Assembly: GCF_963169125.1 (NCBI RefSeq)
Contig: NC_084798.1
Coordinates: forward strand, 97,853,970 to 97,917,969
Reading direction: 5' to 3'
Source: Humulus lupulus
Lineage: Eukaryota; Streptophyta; Magnoliopsida; Rosales; Cannabaceae
DNA: 64,000 bases
Of the stretch, positions 19,516-31,093 are shown piece after piece. Below the pieces are notes generated by a model. It saw only the letters and a program-made list of their open reading frames with translations. It had not been told where the DNA came from and did no database searches. The position numbers were made by a program, and so were the translations under genes. Positions within the stretch are counted from its first letter, which is position 1. Every line of letters starts with the position of its first letter.

Positions 19516-21831
19516 TGTAATGCCCCAAAATCCCTAATGCGATTTAATGGCTGGATTAGTAGGCTGGGAGGGGCATAACTGTTTAATTATGCCATTAAAT
19601 GAATATATGCATGTTTATGTGAATTATATTATAATATGATGTTATATCCATGCATGTGGGTCCACATTTGATTATTAGGGTGTATTGGTAATTTGGCCCG
19701 TTGAGGGCATATTTGTATATTTGGGTGCATATTGTGATTTGTGAATGAGATTCTATTATTATGGAGATATATTCGAGCTATTCGGCATGAGACGGTCTTA
19801 TATTATGAATTAGCGGTTTTGTCATAACGGGGGTCTTTTATTGGGAAATTGAGTTATAAGAATGTTATTTGATGATAAATTGGGAGTTATTGAGATCAGG
19901 AGGAAATTCTGGAAGTTTTGACTATAATGTCCCCGGGGGTGTTTTCGGTACCCCGAGCACTAGGTTTTAATTGAGGTTACTTAAGCTTGAAGTAGCTTGT
20001 CAGATAGAACCGTATGTTAGAAAACCTCTCGTTCTCTTCCTGTTAGTTCATTTTTACCGTTCGGAGCATTTTCGAAGAAATCTCGAGTTCTAGGAGTCGG
20101 AATCTAGCGAGGGTCAAGGAATAGCGATCCTAAGAAAGATTAGAAGCTTCTTGACCGAAGGATTTGACGAGAAACAAAACAATCAAAGGTAATTTAAGTT
20201 TTAAGTTTTGAGTTTATAGAGTTTCTAAGCTTAGAATTGGATTTTGTGAATCGTTGAGTTTTTGGTTCGTTTGAGCCTTGGGATTTGATGGTTTTGGATC
20301 ATTGGGAAGCTTGGGGAATTTGGTTTGATTATTTGGAAGTGTTTAGGTATGTTTTTGGAGGGTTTGGAATGAAGGAGAACGTAATTGGAGATGGCTCTGG
20401 GTTGGGGCCTACGGCCCTGTTCTTGAGCGCCGCGGCCCTAACTCGAAGAAGCAGGTGGAGCGATTTTTCCTTTGCTGAGCGCCGCGGCCCTAGGTGTAGG
20501 GCACCGCGGCCCTTGCTCCTAGAGTGGCTGGGGGTCACGGCCCAAGGTGTTAGGGCCACAACCCTTGGACAGGTTTGAGCCCGTTTGAGTGTTTTGGCCC
20601 CGGGAACTTGGTTTTAGGCCTCGGGATTGTTCCTACTACCCGGATTAGTGGGGATTGATGTCCCGGAGGCTAGATCTTGGTTTGGGAACCTTTGTTTATC
20701 ATTTTTTTGATGGTGTCCCATATTTGGTTATGATTAGGTGACCATTAAAGGACTAAAAGTCAAATCATTCTCAAGGGTCATTCTTTTATTCATCCTCGCT
20801 CGAATCAGAGGTAAGAAAAATGCACCCTATGTATGTGACATGCATGATTGTTGTTGAGGCATGTTGGTGATAAATGTGGACATTGATTGCATATTAAATT
20901 CTAGCGAATATTGTTTACTTGTTTATGGCACTGACTAGTCAGGGAAACTGACCTAAGAGTCAGAAACGGCATAAGCGTCCTGATCGCAGGGTCGAATGAA
21001 GATTAGATCTAATCGATATCAGCATTGAATGGCTCTAAGGCATTAATTCTGGACCGACCCTAAGGTCGATGAAACTTATAAGCGCTTGGCTAGTCTAAGA
21101 CTAGTTACTCAGAGCTAGGGCCAAAGGCCTAGGTGACTGCTTGTCACATGGCTAGGGAACAAAGTTCCATAGTTATGACTCTAGAGTCATGAGGAAGGTT
21201 ATGTTGGTGACTAATCATCATGCACCTATCCTGTTTAAGCTAGTGAAAGGTTCACTTATCTGTTAAGCCCCCGTGACCCTATCGTCACATGGCTAAAGGG
21301 AGTTGTACCCACCTTAGTGACTTTTCCTCTGTCACTTATCTGTTTTGGACTGGAAATCCTGAATGATTATTATGATCATTGTTGATATTATATCATGCTA
21401 TATTGTGTTTTCTTGCTGGGCCTTGGCTCATGGGTGCTATGTGGTGCAGGTAAAGGAAAAGAAAAGCTCACCCAGCCTTGAGTGGAGAGCTTAGGTGGTG
21501 ATGTGTACACATGCGGCCGCTTGACCACCACGGCCAAGGAGTTCTCAGAGGAACTAGGGGGTTTACCCTATTTTTGCCGCTTAGGTCGGCGGGTTTGCAA
21601 ATTTGAAATAGTAATGACCAGTTTGAGTTGTAAATAACTTGTAAAAGTTTTTATGGGCCCATGAACAGTTTTATGTATTTAATAAAATATACCCTTTCCT
21701 TTTTATTGGTTTTTCACCTTAGCCTATTAATAACACTTAGATGCACGTTTTTAACCAAAGGACTCGGGTAGTGGGTCAAATTTCCGGTTCACCGATCACC
21801 GTAACTATTCTTGGGTAACCAGGGTGTTACA
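19516..21831 (+). repeat. 3' LTR of element E
   Basis: TGTAATGCCCC...GGTGTTACA, 2316 bp. It differs from the 5' LTR by scattered substitutions, by extra sequence of about 31 bp in the GC-rich patch (near 20440-20480) and by an 8-bp repeat (ACCGATC, near 21791). The hairpin chain recurs at about 20935-21380. Confidence 0.93.
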
Positions 21832-23953
21832 GAAGCCATGGGGGATTTCCAGGAGGAGATGATGCAATTTAATGCCTGGCAGGAGTCTTTCGCTGAAGAG
21901 ATGGCCAGACAGAGAGCTGCGTTAGAACAGCAAAGGCAGGATATGGAGGCCAGAAGCGAAGAGATCAGACAATGACAGGAGGAAGTTGACCGGAGACATC
22001 GTGAAGCAGAACTTGCTCTAGAAGCGACTACCCAATTGGCCCAAGCCAATGCTCAAGCTATGGCACGAGCGGCCGCCCAAGGAGCACGAAAGGACAATGC
22101 TAGTCGGAAGTCCCCTGCTGGAAGGACGGAGTCTCGGGGACCTGACTGGAGTCGAAGTAATCAGACTGGTCGGGCAGATGACGGAGTCCGTTCTAGAACT
22201 GCATCAACATAAAGGGAGAACTCTAAAACCCCTTCCAGAAGTCACCGGTCGAAAACCTCTCGATCAGAGAGTTATCGGTCAGATAGTAAGCACACTCCCC
22301 CTGGAAACAACCAAACCAAAGCTCCTCGAGATAAAAAAAAACTACTAGCTACAAAGATGGGCATGGTCAAGACGAGGGTGACAGTGATTAGACCGATCGG
22401 TCAAAAGAAAAAGAGGGCAACGACCAACAAGGATTAAAAGACTTCACGAGACGTACCGAAAAGCTGCCACTACATCCCGGCCAGCAGCGTTGTGGAAGAG
22501 AGCAGGTCCTGCGCAGTAAGCCTTCTGAAAAATCTAAGAGCACGGTGTTTGACCGGATAGGAGAACATGCTTCCCGGAAGGATCTAAGGGACGTTATCAC
22601 CAACAAGAGGAAAACAGTCCTGGTCAAAGGGCAAGATCTGACCCGCCCTACCAATCAAGTAGAAATACTTGACGACACTGCAACAGATGAAAATGCCCGA
22701 CCGGGAAGTCAAAATTCTGAAGCCTCGTTAGTTGCACCAGCCATCCAAGCCCAGCTTGACGCACTAATGGCTGCAGTGCAAGGTTTATCAAAATGACCTT
22801 CCGGGATTGATGTGGTAGACCATAGTAGTTGCAGACCATTTTGTGCCTGGATCAGAGCAGCCCAGCCGCTGACAAAATATAAAGCACTGGTGCTACCGGT
22901 ATATACAGAAAAGGCAGATCCCATTAAACATGTTGGGAAATTTGAGGACGAGATGGAACTACTCGGGGTAAGTGACGATTATCAGTGTAGAGTTTTCCCG
23001 ACTACATTGTCAGATACTGCCCAGGAGTAGTATTGTATGTTTAAGCTGAATTCCATTACCTCTTGGGAAACATTCAGGAAGGATTTTTGTAGATAATTCA
23101 GTGCTGCCTGGACTCCACCAGTTTATGCCAACCACTTGGCAGATATCAAACAAGGAAAGGATGAGTCTCTAAAGAATTATATACAGAGATTCATGAGAGA
23201 ATCCAATACAACAAATGCTATAGGAGATGAGTGGAAGATGGTTGGCATATCCTCTGGAATCACTTACCGGAGCCCTTTGTGGGATAGTATACATAGAAAT
23301 TCAATTTCAACACTTCAATAATTTCTTGACCGAGTATACAAGTATATGAAATTGGATGATGCAATCGAGAAAGAGGAGAACGGCATAAACAACCCGGGCG
23401 GATCAGCTGACCCTCCTAAGAATGGTGGAAACGATCAGAATGGTGGAAAGAAACGTGGGAATAACGGGTCTGACTGCCATGAAGAAAAGAAGGCTAAGCG
23501 AGTTCAAACAAAAAGCCAACCAAGTATGAGCCTCAGTTCACTAATTACACCACTCTCTCGACCAGCCAGGCGGAAATATATCTTGCTAGTCATGAAGAGG
23601 TTCCTTACAAGAAACCTCCACCCATCAGGAAAGAGATGAGTAAGAGAGACATGAATAAGTTTTGTCGTTTCCATGGATATTATGGTCACGACACGATTCA
23701 ATGTAATCACCTCAAAGACGAGATAGAATTTCTTCTTCGGTCAGGCCAGTTGAAAAAGTACCGAGCAGAGACACCCCAAGGAGAAGGAGGCAGCAACAAT
23801 CTTAGGTTCAAACGACAGAGATCTCCACCCTTGCAACCCGGGCCTGTGGATTTTACCTTAGACACTATATGTGGAGGTCCACACTTGGTTGGGGATAGTA
23901 ACAAAGCAAGGGAGAGGTACGCTCGGACGCTTCAACATGAGCTGGAGTGCTAG
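21832..23953 (+). pseudogene. Gag of element F, main part
   Basis: Continues the N-terminal segment. An Ala/Gln/Glu-rich coiled coil (QEEMMQFNAWQESFAEEMAR) is followed by an Arg/Ser-rich stretch, then the gag core: YTEKADPIKHVGKFEDEMEL, FKLNSITSWETFRKDF and LADIKQGKDESLKNYIQRF. The end has a Retand-type zinc-finger-like segment, FCRFHGYYGHDTIQCNHLKD. Several in-frame stops (for example near 21975, 22796 and 23028) and frame changes inactivate it. No protease or polymerase follows. Confidence 0.8.
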
Positions 23954-25115
23954 GATCAGATTGGGTGAGCGGAGCGTGATCAGAAACCACTGGAATGGCG
24001 AGCATCTGAGGATATATTATTACTAAATATCGCTTTCAGAGTGGTGGCTTAATTTCAAGTTGTTTAACTTGTTATTTAATTTTGGTTTATGAGCTAGTTA
24101 TTTGCTGACCAGTCATCTATTTTTGAACAATTTTTGTTGTTTAAGACTCATTATTAGAAATGTTTTTTCCTTTTTTTAATTTACGAGTAATAAAAGAGAC
24201 TACGCGCAGCGTGGTCGATTCTTGCTAGAAATATTCATGTGTGTTAACTTTTCGAACAGTGTTCAACTGGTCGGTAAAATTGGATAGTGTTCAACTGCTC
24301 GGTATGTTCAAGCAGTGTTCAACTGCTCGCATATTTCCATATATTCTATGTGTTTCACGAGTAATTAACTGCTCAAACAGATTCGGTCAAGTAGCAAGTG
24401 ACTAAGGATCTTTCAACCCTTGATCACTTGGGGGCACATGGGGTATACTGGTATATAATTTAACAAAGGCAATAAGAGCACGAGTTAAGATATTTGTTTT
24501 TAGGCTGACTTGTAAATTTTCGAAGTCAAAAAGGCCATTAAGCTAACTTGTTTGACAAAGCTTAAGTAACTTGGAATTTTTCAAAATTTCAAGTTAGAAG
24601 CAAATATTCGTGTGATAATAAACATTATGCTCATAAAATGTTAGAGCAATAAGAGTGTGAAAAGTATACTTAGTAGGGACTTATAAAATGTCTAGAATTT
24701 CTAAGTTAGAAAACTAAGTACTCATGCGAAAATATAAGGCATACATCAGAGTGACTTTACTATTCATAAAAACTTATAATGTTTTAAGTCTAAAAAGACT
24801 TAGAATGTTTCAAGTTAGCAAAGAAAAGTAAAGTATAAATGCCAACAGCTTGGCTGTACGAGAAAAACATCAAAGCCGCTAAGCATAAATTGTCTTCACA
24901 AAAGTATAAGAAAAAAGAGTAAACTACTAGCCAGGTACAAAGTTTAGCTGGTCAGGTGCAAAGTTTTCCAAGTCGGGAGAGCAGATACAACTTCCCTGGT
25001 CGGCTGAGCATGTATCACTGGTCGAGTAGGAAACTCTGTTGTTGGATAGGAAGCTCTCAGGTCGGCTAAGAGTGTCTACTGGTCGGGTAAACTAGTCCCT
25101 GGCTGGTCAACACCA
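23954..25115. other. Element F region after gag (no pol)
   Basis: No coding sequence; AT-rich, where protease and polymerase would be expected. Degenerate short repeats are visible: AGTGTTCAACTG(C/G)TCGG (24259-24330), diverged units with CTTAGAATTTCAAGTTAG-like motifs (24480-24830), and many CTGGTCGG words, the reverse complement of the LTR minisatellite core. Confidence 0.6.
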
Positions 25116-25663
25116 TCGTCGATATCCAGGACCTCCTCTGGTCGGAGTGATAGAGCAGGAGAGGCAGGCATAGTGTCAGCTAGAAGAGCTGCCTCCTCTG
25201 CGGCCTAGGCTTCACATTTGGCAAGTTCTTCGGCCTTAGCTTCTTCAGAGAGAAATTTGAGGTTGAAAGGCTTGTTTAACTTCCCAATCTATTAGAAGCA
25301 GTTGAAGCAAATATCTTCATAACGAGCCAGATCAATTTCCTTCTCCTATTTAAGCTTTTCATTCTCTTGAGTCTTCTTCTTCAGCTGGTCGGTCAATGTC
25401 TTATTGGCCTAGACTTGCTTGTTGTTCTCATCAACCAACTCCTTCAACGATCTATCTCAATCAGCAATTGTTTTCTCAGCCTGCTCAGTCTTTTCTTGGA
25501 GATCTTTCTCAGACTTAGTCAGACTTTCAATCTTTGCCTGGGCTTCCACCAATTGATCATTAAAGATCTTGACCAGCTCCTTATAGTCGACTGCTAGGCG
25601 TTGAGCATGACTAACAGTGATGAGTCCCTGGTGTAAACCAAACAAAAAATGAGTGCAAAGCAA
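25116..25663 (-). pseudogene. Antisense coiled-coil gene remnant of element F
   Basis: Minus strand, opposite to gag. The frame at 25457-25663 reads RLAVDYKELVKIFNDQLVEA, then KIESLTKSEKDLQEKTEQAE. Downstream, across stops, come further heptad-like stretches (LTDQLKKKTQENEKLK) and an acidic end. The position and coiled-coil nature match the antisense genes of A and B. It is degenerate. Confidence 0.5.
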
Positions 25664-25856
25664 AAATATTCACTACACAGTGAAAAATTTTCTTTGAGAA
25701 GAGAAATCAACTTACCTTGGAGAAAGACATTTTTTGAAATAATAATAATTTTGAGAGATTCACAGAAAAGACAAGAAAATAGTTTCGAATGTCGTGTGGT
25801 GTTCGGGGGTATAAGGCCTAAAGTATGTATGAGCATCAGGGTGCGCATCCGAGCGG

Positions 25857-26035
25857 ATGTGTGTGTCCGAGCAGCTAGGTGGTGTCCGACAGCTAGGTGG
25901 TGTCCGAGCGGCTGGGTGGTGTTCGAGCGGCTGGGTGGTGTTTGAGTGTTGGGGTGCATGTCCGAGCGGCTACGTGTGTCCGAGCAGCAGGGAGCGCTTT
26001 CGAGCGGCTGCGTGGGTCCAAGCAGCTAAGGGCCC
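25857..26035. repeat. Minisatellite, about 19-20 bp unit (GGTGTCCGAGCGGCTGG)
   Basis: Several units of GTGTCCGAGC(A/G)GCT(A/G)GGTG, imperfect towards the right. Unlike the 21-bp LTR repeat in sequence. Frames through it (25649-26166) are by-products of the repeat. Confidence 0.8.
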
Positions 26036-26495
26036 GAGGAGGCAAATCATCCGAAGGGCTAGCTGGGTACCGAGGAGCTATTTGGCTTTTAAGGAACAAG
26101 GGTTCTGAGGGTCAAAAGGAATCCAATCGGTTAGGAATGGTAAAAGAAACAAGTTTGATGGGCTAAAGGGTATGGAGCATAGTGTGATGTATAAACATAT
26201 TTTCTTAATCTTGGACTTTGCAAATAAGATCAAGAAGGGAACTTTAAGGGTTTCAAAAAGTTTCAAGAAAACTTCAAAGTTCATACAAACCCATGAACTC
26301 GAAAGTGTGATGGAAGATAGGAAACTGATAACTACCGTTTTCATGGACTGAAAAGTTCAATCGTGGGTTTACTTGAAAAAGCGGGAGAATATAGGTCATT
26401 TTTGGAATTTTAAGACACAATAATTATTAAATTTACTTCAGATCCTTGCAAGGAGTTAGAAGAAAATTTTATCATATGAGAAAATCATATAATAA
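26036..26495. other. Element F 3' untranslated stretch
   Basis: No gene seen; AT-rich sequence leading to the polypurine tract. Confidence 0.6.
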
Positions 26496-26509
26496 ACTTG
26501 GGGGGAAAA
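26496..26509 (+). other. Polypurine tract of element F
   Basis: ACTTGGGGGGAAAA directly before the 3' LTR start TGTTATCCCC at 26510. Confidence 0.88.
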
Positions 26510-27695
26510 TGTTATCCCCAAAATTTTGTTCAATGACGTGGCAATCGGATGGACAAGTGGCGGGGCATGGTCAATAAATGACACATTAATAGTCAATAAA
26601 TGTGTTATTTAAAGAGGTGAAAAGGTTGAGAATTGACCTAAGGTGTTGTGATATTACTGGTCATAAATAAGTTTAGCAGACCAGTGGTGTGATTTGCCAT
26701 GCCCGACCAGTGGTGTGATTTGCCATGCCCGACCAGAGGTGTGATTTGCCATGCCCGACTAGTGGTGTGCCATGCCCAACCAGTGGTGTGATTTTCCATG
26801 CCAAACCAGTGGTGTGATTTGTCATGCCCGACTGGTGGTGTGTCATGCCCGACCAGTGGTGTGCCATGCCCGACCAGAGATGTGACATGCCTGACCGGTT
26901 GTGTGCCATGTCCGACTAGAGATGTGACATTCTCGACCGATGGTGTACCATGCCCGACCAGAGATGTGACATGCCCAACCAGTGGTGTGCTTTGGCCGAC
27001 CATTGATGTGCCATGCCCGACCAGTGGTGTGCTTTGGCCGACTGTGCCATGCCCAAGTAGTGGTGTGCCATGCCCGACCAGTGACGTGCCATGCCCGACC
27101 AGCCACTTCGGGGAATGGTTTTGGTCGATCGACGGATCAGAACCTCAGTAACAACTTCAACCAAAATCACTCGTAACAACCGCGGGAATCTCTTAAATAT
27201 TCTGAAGTAGTAGCTATATTGTTGTAATTTAAATTTGTTTATTATTTATTAATTAAAGTTGGTTGAAACAACCAAGGACCCCGTCAAAACGAGATATTTC
27301 TCATGTACGATCCATGAGCCTATAAATAAAGAACTCATGGTTTCATTTGAGGGGATCTGATCTTTTTGAGACTTGGAAACTCTCTAATTTTGAGACTTTG
27401 GGATTGTTACTTAGGGCATTCTTGGGGAATTTTCTGAGAGAGCTTAGAGAGAGAAAGCTTGTATCTTCTAGAGAGGTAAACTTTGTATTTTTTTTACTTA
27501 CACTTAAGAAACTCAGTTGGCTCAGGTTCATCTGATCTTAAGTGTAGGCTGCATATATCACAACTCCAAGTTGATTAGGCTATTACAAACAAATTGGGGC
27601 TGAACCACGATAAAATTATTTGTGTCATTATTTTCTATTCAAGGCTTACTGTCATTTTGACGTCTACTCGTCGTTGGCCAAAATCGTGGTTAACA
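26510..27695 (+). repeat. 3' LTR of element F
   Basis: TGTTATCCCC...GGTTAACA, 1186 bp. It carries the same regions as the 5' LTR but a longer minisatellite, the inverted repeat TTGGTTG-AAA-CAACCAA, and a TATA box near 27322. Confidence 0.9.
26678..27102 (+). repeat. 21-bp minisatellite in the F 3' LTR (about 19 units)
   Basis: Same unit as in the 5' LTR. The first units are extended to about 26 bp (TGGTGTGATTTGCCATGCCCGACCAG type). The unit number and order differ from those in the 5' LTR. Confidence 0.9.
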
Positions 27696-27714
27696 ATAAG
27701 TTTCTATTTGATGG
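27696..27714 (+). repeat. LTR G, middle scrap between F and solo LTR H
   Basis: 19 bp: the right target duplication of F (ATAAG) and then the left target duplication of H (GATGG). It shows that both insertions hit the same LTR. Confidence 0.55.
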
Positions 27715-28203
27715 TGTTGACGCTATTTTTCGCCAACAATGTATTTAAGAAATAATAAGGATGATTAGTGCTTAGTAATAAACTGTGACGAAAGATGAAA
27801 TAAACTCACAAGAACACAAATCTTTTACGTGGTTCAGTGGTTAAAATCCACCTAGTCCACGAGTCTATATTATTGTTGTTTCTCTCTCTATTTTGGCTGA
27901 GTTTCAGTATTACAGAATAATCGTCCCCTTCCCTGTCAAATATTTCCATAATTTATATTGAAATTCCATGGACAGGTTTGGGTAACCGCGTGATTCAATC
28001 ATAGATTTACATATTTATTACATATATTTCCCATTTATAATGGGATATGATTTGATCATAAAGTAAATGTTCTCCTAATATCTGGGACATTAAATATGAC
28101 AGGCTGGTCATAAATAATCGTATAAGAATACCCGAGTCTTTGGGGATCCGCGGGTACGCAATATATCAAAGATACCATGAGTTGGATATTTCTCCGAGCT
28201 CAT

Positions 28204-29694
28204 TGTTGCGAAATTTATAGCTATGCAAGTGCACACAGTCGCAAACTTGTAATAAAATGGTAAAACCAAGTATCATCCTCAAGGACTGATTTATCAATTA
28301 CCAATCAATTAATCAATTAATCCCTTAATTCTATTTGATTAAGCAATTATCAGAGATTTTAAACTAAGAAAAATACTAACAAAGCGCAGTGAAGAATTAA
28401 ACAAATTAACAAAGAAAACACAATTAGGACAATTATGATTCTCTATTTTTCCACCCTGTTATTTCCTAATGCAAACATCTATATCCCCTTCTCCCTATTC
28501 AAAAATAAGTTGCAACAACAATTCATAATCTGGTCAAGACTTATGAAATTCAATCTAAATGACAACTTCCTATATTTCTATGGTAAATTGAATCATGTAG
28601 AGGGCATTAGCCACGCAACTCAGAAAATAAACAAATAATCTAGATACTTTCGTTCTAAATTAAATTTGCATCCAAACAATCAAAGCATATCAAATTTCAC
28701 TTTTCAGATTTCAATTTGATTCATAAAATAACAATTAGAGGTGATCAATCAATAATCGCACAATTAACATAGATTGCAAGGAATTGAAAGAGATGAAGAA
28801 GAATATCAATTTTGCATTAAACCATAACAAGGGTTTCCAAAAGATTCACATAAAAGCCCTAAAAGAAAATTTAGCCTATGATATTCATTTTAGCCATATA
28901 CTAGTTCAATTACAAACATGAGAAATTGACAGAAAAAGATGAAGAAAACTCAGGGACGAATCCTCCAATATGGTGTTCTTACTCCAGCCGTCTATGTACT
29001 TTTAGACCTCCTTTAGTCGCACTATATGTTTCTCAAAAATCCCTACCAAAGTTCCCAAGTGAAAGGACCAAATTGCCATTCAAAAAGTGGTAAAAAATGT
29101 GAAAATCGCGTCTCTAGCGCTGTAGCGCTACTTCTGGAGCGCTATAGCGCTATTAACAGTGCCAAAATGCTTCAAAATCTGGTGCACTAGCGCTGTAGCG
29201 CTCTTATTATGGCGCTGTAGCGCTAAAGTCAGAACCGACAAAACTCGGTTCGAACAGCCTGCAGCGTCATCTCATCGTATTTTGATCATAAATCCTTCGA
29301 TATAACTCCGAATTGAATGATTCAAAAAGCTATGGAAAGATAAGAGAAATATCTACAACTTCTATTTATAGAAGTGTTTCCAGAAAGTAAATAAATCATG
29401 GTCAAAATGCGTCTTGAAGTCTCAGACTTGCGTTATAGAGCATAAACGACGTGTGTTGAGCATCTTCAATGTAGTATTTTCCACACATAATGTCTTGAAA
29501 CTCCACAATCAACACAAAATCCATCTTATTTATCATATTTAACATGTTTCTTCTCATTTCACTCCATATTATGTAATTGACCATTAAAACCTGAAACAAA
29601 AAGAAAACAAGCATAAATCTGCACTAAACAATCCTAAATAACTAAAAACACAACCTAAAACGATCTCTAAAACAAACCTAAAATGAACCTAACA
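28204..29694 (-). repeat. 3' LTR of element C
   Basis: TGTTGCGAAATT...GAACCTAACA. It differs from the other LTR at about 28993, 28994, 29339 and 29368. It contains four AGCGCTrTAGCGCT-type near-palindromes (29115-29226) and a minus-strand TATAAATA (about 29364-29371). The small frames 28435-28638 and 29402-29614 recur in the other LTR and are not genes. Confidence 0.95.
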
Positions 29695-29710
29695 AATTCC
29701 CCCAAACTTA
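29695..29710 (-). other. Polypurine tract of element C
   Basis: The minus strand reads TAAGTTTGGGGGAATT, next to the 3' LTR start TGTTAGG. An 8-bp perfect stem TTTACTCG-CCCT-CGAGTAAA (29716-29735) lies beside it. Confidence 0.88.
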
Positions 29711-29735
29711 ACATTTACTCGCCCTCGAGTAAATA

Positions 29736-31093
29736 ATCTAACTAGACTCAGACCTAACAAACCAAGTTGACATAACTAACCAATTCAAACACTCAAGACT
29801 GTTATGCATATATAATTCTCAGGAAAAACAATCATGCAATTTAAACTTTAATCTAGATTTTCAGTCTTAACCACTTCACAATTCACTGCAATTTCTCAAC
29901 ATCAAAGATCATTTACTCATAACTTGTAAATAAAATAATTGAACTACTTTATGCACATCAAATTCTCACCAACTAACCACAAACTCAAGTATTCCATATG
30001 CCTGCATCACTTACTATTCTCCATTAATATAAACAAATGCACAAATAAGAATCAACAGGACTTTATAAGGGTTGAAATAGAATGCTTAGGTATAGGTGGA
30101 CAAAGAGACAGTTTTTAGGCTTAATCATACCACAAGCATTCCATTAAACAATCTTTCCCAACAAATTCACACCACTCATCCCTTGTTACCCCTTTTTCTG
30201 TGCAATGATTGAGAATGTTTATATTTTTTTTCAATAAACTCCCCCAAACTTTGATTTTTCAATAAATAATTGTTTGGGAGCATAATCATTTTTCACTTTC
30301 TTTTCTCTTTTTTTTTTTTTTATCTTTCTCAATCAAAAGTAATTTCCTGAATAACACATAATATCAGCATCTCCTTACACATTCACTCCCCTCATATAAT
30401 GATTTTCATGCTCATGGTATGGGTCAAAAAGAGTAAATGGTATTTCATTTTACAGTTAGGCTCAAAAGAATGTGTTAATCAAGAAAATGGTTATAAGGCT
30501 CGAAAGGGTTGACTAAGGATAAACTTTAATAGGGTTAGCTTGAAAGGCACAACCAGTCCAAAAATGGCCTATATCATTTTCCTAAATGTGCACTGTTTCA
30601 AATTTCATCTCAAATAGTAAGCAAGCAGGTTCTAGAATTTTTCAAACTTTTCAATCCACAATCCAAATTTGACATGCATAAAATAACTCAAGTATAACAT
30701 TTGCAATGTATGAACAATAGATCTCCGATGTCAACAAATCACAGTGAAAAAAACAAAGTAATCTAACCAAGCACACAGATTAATTTAGAAGCACAAAATT
30801 TTTCCCTTTGGATTATACTACAAAACAGTCAATCAGATTGAAATGACCATTATTGTCAATTTAATTTATACTCTAAAACATGACTCAAAACATAAAAATA
30901 AATATAAACCTAAACCTAACAAAACTTAAACAAACTAAGATATCTATAATGAGCAAAGCAATAAAAATCAAATCCCTTCCCCCAAACTTAATCTAAACAT
31001 TGTCCCCAATGTATAAATAAAAGAAAAGGAAAAGAAAACTTCCCTGTAATCCAATGTATTGCTCCATTGTAGTGACTCTCATTGCTAACCTCG
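29736..31093. other. Element C internal non-coding region
   Basis: About 1.36 kb without coding sequence, AT-rich. It contains two further polypurine-tract-like words (CTCCCCCAAACTT near 30239 and TTCCCCCAAACTT near 30978). Confidence 0.6.

Larger units (their letters stand above)
12190..21831 (+). mobile_element. Element E: Tekay/Del-type Ty3/gypsy retrotransposon
   Basis: Full-length but dead element of 9642 bp with perfect target duplications GAAGC (12185-12189 and 21832-21836). 5' LTR 12190-14467, primer site TGGTATCAGAGC (14471-14482), gag, protease, RT, RNase H, integrase with a chromodomain-like tail, polypurine tract AAGGAGGGGA (about 19502) and 3' LTR 19516-21831. It is nested in the gag of element F. 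LTRs differ at many sites and by 38 bp in length, so it is older than element C. Confidence 0.95.
10888..27695 (+). mobile_element. Element F: non-autonomous Retand-type retrotransposon
   Basis: 5' LTR 10888-11995 (TGTTATACCC...), primer site TGGTGCTTTCATTGAGAGC, gag, no pol, a minus-strand coiled-coil remnant, polypurine tract and 3' LTR 26510-27695. Flanks GTAAG (10883-10887) and ATAAG (27696-27700) are a 5-bp target duplication with one change. Element E is nested in its gag. Primer site, polypurine tract, gag type and an antisense coiled-coil gene all link it to Retand. With E removed, F is about 7.2 kb. Replication would need enzymes supplied in trans. Confidence 0.85.

Noticed and set aside
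22049..22348. Frame of 99 residues and neighbours (22388-22839)
   Set aside because: Out-of-frame readings of the decayed gag of element F.
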